Shown here piece after piece: positions 62,611 through 64,000 of a stretch of 64,000 bases of DNA. The stretch is from an uncultured Lachnospiraceae bacterium (GTDB lineage: Bacteria > Bacillota > Clostridia > Lachnospirales > Lachnospiraceae), in contig CAJTOV010000002.1 in assembly GCA_910577765.1 (NCBI GenBank), forward strand, positions 1 through 64,000, in the 5' to 3' direction. The notes beneath the pieces are model-generated. The model searched no databases and had not been told where the DNA came from. It worked only from the letters and a program-made list of their open reading frames with translations. The position numbers were made by a program, and so were the translations under genes. The number at the start of each line of letters is the position of its first letter. Position 1 is the first letter of the stretch.

Positions 62611-64000
62611 TTATGTCCCGGACATAATCCTGCATCCTTTTTCCAGATTGCTGTAGTCCGGGTATTTCACTTCAATGACTATCCCGATGTTTTCATCTTC
62701 GATTTCCACCAGAATATCGCTGAAGCCGTCACCGGATTCCGCGTTGGAACTTACGTCCCAGTCCTCCCGGTGGCTTAAAAGGCCCAGGAGGATGCCGTGA
62801 TAGAAATTTTCTTTTTTATCCTTTCTTACACTGGTATCCCGGATGCTGATGGTCTTTTTCAGATAGGCGGTAAACTGCCGCTGGGCTTCTTCGGCATTGC
62901 CTCTGGAAAATGCGTTGCAGAGTGCATCCAGTTTTGGCGTGTCCTTGCCGGCTTCCTCATGGAACCATTCCATTATCTGTTCGATAAAGATTTTTTTGAT
63001 TTCCAGGTTTGGAATGGCCAGATGGAATATATCGCCGTCCGGTTTCCCCCGCTGGGTCAGGTACCCGGTGGTAAAGAGTACACTCCACATATGGTCAATA
63101 TTTTTATACAGCTCCCGGTAGGTCAGCTCCTGAATCACCTTTTTATCAATGGTTCCGCCATCCACCAGCTCTTCCAGCTCCCGCCGGGTAGTGGATTTTG
63201 CCATTCGGAGAAACCGGCGGATAATATCGTTTCCACTGGTGTTGATCCAGAAGGCTCTGGGCAGGGTATCTGGTTCGGATCTCAGGAGGTTTACATAGTT
63301 GATTACGTCCCAGGGACAGTATACATCCATGTCACCAAACTGGTAGCCGTCGTACCATTCCCGGATGATGCTGCATTTATCATCCAGATGATAGTACCCC
63401 AGCATAGCCCGTACCTCCTGGTCCATAAAACCAAAATGTTCATGAAAGCGTACATCGGTGATGGAGAGAACATTAAAATTATTAATCCCGGTAAAGATAC
63501 TCTGGCATTGACTGCTTAGCGAGGTCCTTTCGAGCTTAGCAGGAAAGCCCACCTCGTCCACTTGGCGAGGTTCTTTCGAGCCTGGTGGCGATGGTGCATC
63601 ATCCATTATGATCCGCAGGCACCCGGTCAGCAACGCGAAAAAAAGGGAAGGATTGGTTTTCAAAGCCTGCCCGAACAGATTCCGGATCAGGATAACCACC
63701 TCATCATAATACCCGGCCTGCTGGGCCTTATCCAGGGGCACATCATATTCGTCAATCAGGATGATTACCTTCTGTCCAAAATGCTTATGCAGCAGTTTTG
63801 ACAAGGTGTAGAGGCTGTTTTCCAGCGCCTCGTCCGGCATGAGAAAAGCCTGACGGCCGGTGGGGTCGATGGCGATCAGCTGTGCATACTGATCCTTCTC
63901 CGCGGCAGAAAGCCTGTGGCTTTCCAGCAGAAACTGGAACTGCATGGCTTCCGTGCCCATCATGAAGCGCAGCATGGCCCGGGCTCCTTCAAAGGTCCCG
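62611..64000 (-). CDS. AAA-ATPase with PD-(D/E)XK domain, partial, with in-frame insertion
   Basis: Open to the right edge (GTFEGARAMLRFM... at 64000), so the N terminus with Walker A is outside. Visible: Walker B VIILIDEYDVPLDKAQ, LLTGCLRI, a helical middle with REWYDGYQFGDMDVYCPWDV and a C-terminal nuclease core ending in IGIVIEVKYPD. It belongs to the same broad family as 32583-34274 but a different branch. About 36 residues (63502-63609) interrupt the conserved TGCLRI...SIFTG stretch. No frameshift is caused. Confidence 0.85.
   Translation of the reverse strand, partial: GTFEGARAMLRFMMGTEAMQFQFLLESHRLSAAEKDQYAQLIAIDPTGRQAFLMPDEALENSLYTLSKLLHKHFGQKVIILIDEYDVPLDKAQQAGYYDEVVILIRNLFGQALKTNPSLFFALLTGCLRIIMDDAPSPPGSKEPRQVDEVGFPAKLERTSLSSQCQSIFTGINNFNVLSITDVRFHEHFGFMDQEVRAMLGYYHLDDKCSIIREWYDGYQFGDMDVYCPWDVINYVNLLRSEPDTLPRAFWINTSGNDIIRRFLRMAKSTTRRELEELVDGGTIDKKVIQELTYRELYKNIDHMWSVLFTTGYLTQRGKPDGDIFHLAIPNLEIKKIFIEQIMEWFHEEAGKDTPKLDALCNAFSRGNAEEAQRQFTAYLKKTISIRDTSVRKDKKENFYHGILLGLLSHREDWDVSSNAESGDGFSDILVEIEDENIGIVIEVKYPDYSNLEKGCRIMSGT
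63502..63609. repeat. In-frame repetitive insertion in a coding sequence
   Basis: A 108-bp insert inside the AAA-ATPase gene. GCGAGGTCCTTTCGAGC (63519-63535) recurs at 63565-63581 with one change, and an inverted, imperfect copy lies between them. The insertion is a multiple of three with no stop in the coding frame, similar in behaviour to palindromic elements that insert within genes. Confidence 0.65.

Overview
The window looks like a chromosomal segment of a gut-type clostridium, most likely Lachnospiraceae. The signs are strong purine-rich ribosome binding sites, an AgrB/AgrD pair, an ANTAR regulator next to type I glutamine synthetase, YesM/YesN-type two-component genes, several sugar ABC systems and AAA-ATPase/PD-(D/E)XK genes of the kind common in these genomes. 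No rRNA, tRNA or CRISPR array was found. Species cannot be named from the sequence alone.

Positions 1-31.7 kb (minus strand, read right to left) form one long cluster for a contractile injection apparatus resembling a type VI secretion system but in a monoderm-type genome. It starts with a LytTR-type promoter, agrD and agrB. A secreted/membrane von Willebrand A protein follows, then a large sheath-like protein, two Hcp/tail-tube-like proteins bracketed by RNA hairpins, a DnaJ protein, two FHA proteins, two PP2C-like proteins with altered metal-site residues and a divergent Hsp70-like ATPase. Next come spike and cargo modules: four VgrG-like proteins, three DcrB/DUF1795-like adaptors, three baseplate-like proteins, two PAAR-like (DUF4280-type) proteins and a putative protease-like toxin. 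Two toxin candidates are followed by duplicated membrane-protein genes that look like immunity genes. The cluster continues beyond the left edge. AgrB overlaps the first structural gene, which suggests peptide quorum sensing controls the apparatus.

Positions 31.9-35 kb are a scar zone: a frameshifted PD-(D/E)XK transposase-family pseudogene, an AAA-ATPase gene, a fragment of a second such gene, a 49-bp palindrome and a truncated D-Ala-D-Ala carboxypeptidase.

Positions 35.2-44.9 kb hold ordinary chromosomal genes: polysaccharide deacetylase, SPOR-domain amidase, Lrp regulator, dapF, an ANTAR regulator, glnA behind a promoter and leader terminator, and the riboflavin operon ribD-ribE-ribBA-ribH behind an FMN riboswitch.

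Positions 45-62.5 kb are carbohydrate genes. A YesN/YesM two-component pair is followed by a RbsA-like protein that has lost the Walker A and signature motifs. A minus-strand cluster encodes a medium-chain dehydrogenase, a sugar-binding lipoprotein, a cyclase-family enzyme, an RbsA-RbsC fusion and a permease. A divergent XRE regulator unit comes next, then a plus-strand ROK kinase, a complete RbsA/RbsC/RbsB-type transporter and a D-lyxose isomerase-like enzyme. A hairpin-rich repeat family lies in three intergenic regions; one copy has 17-bp terminal inverted repeats and an exact 8-bp target duplication. The right edge cuts a second AAA-ATPase gene that carries an in-frame repetitive insertion.
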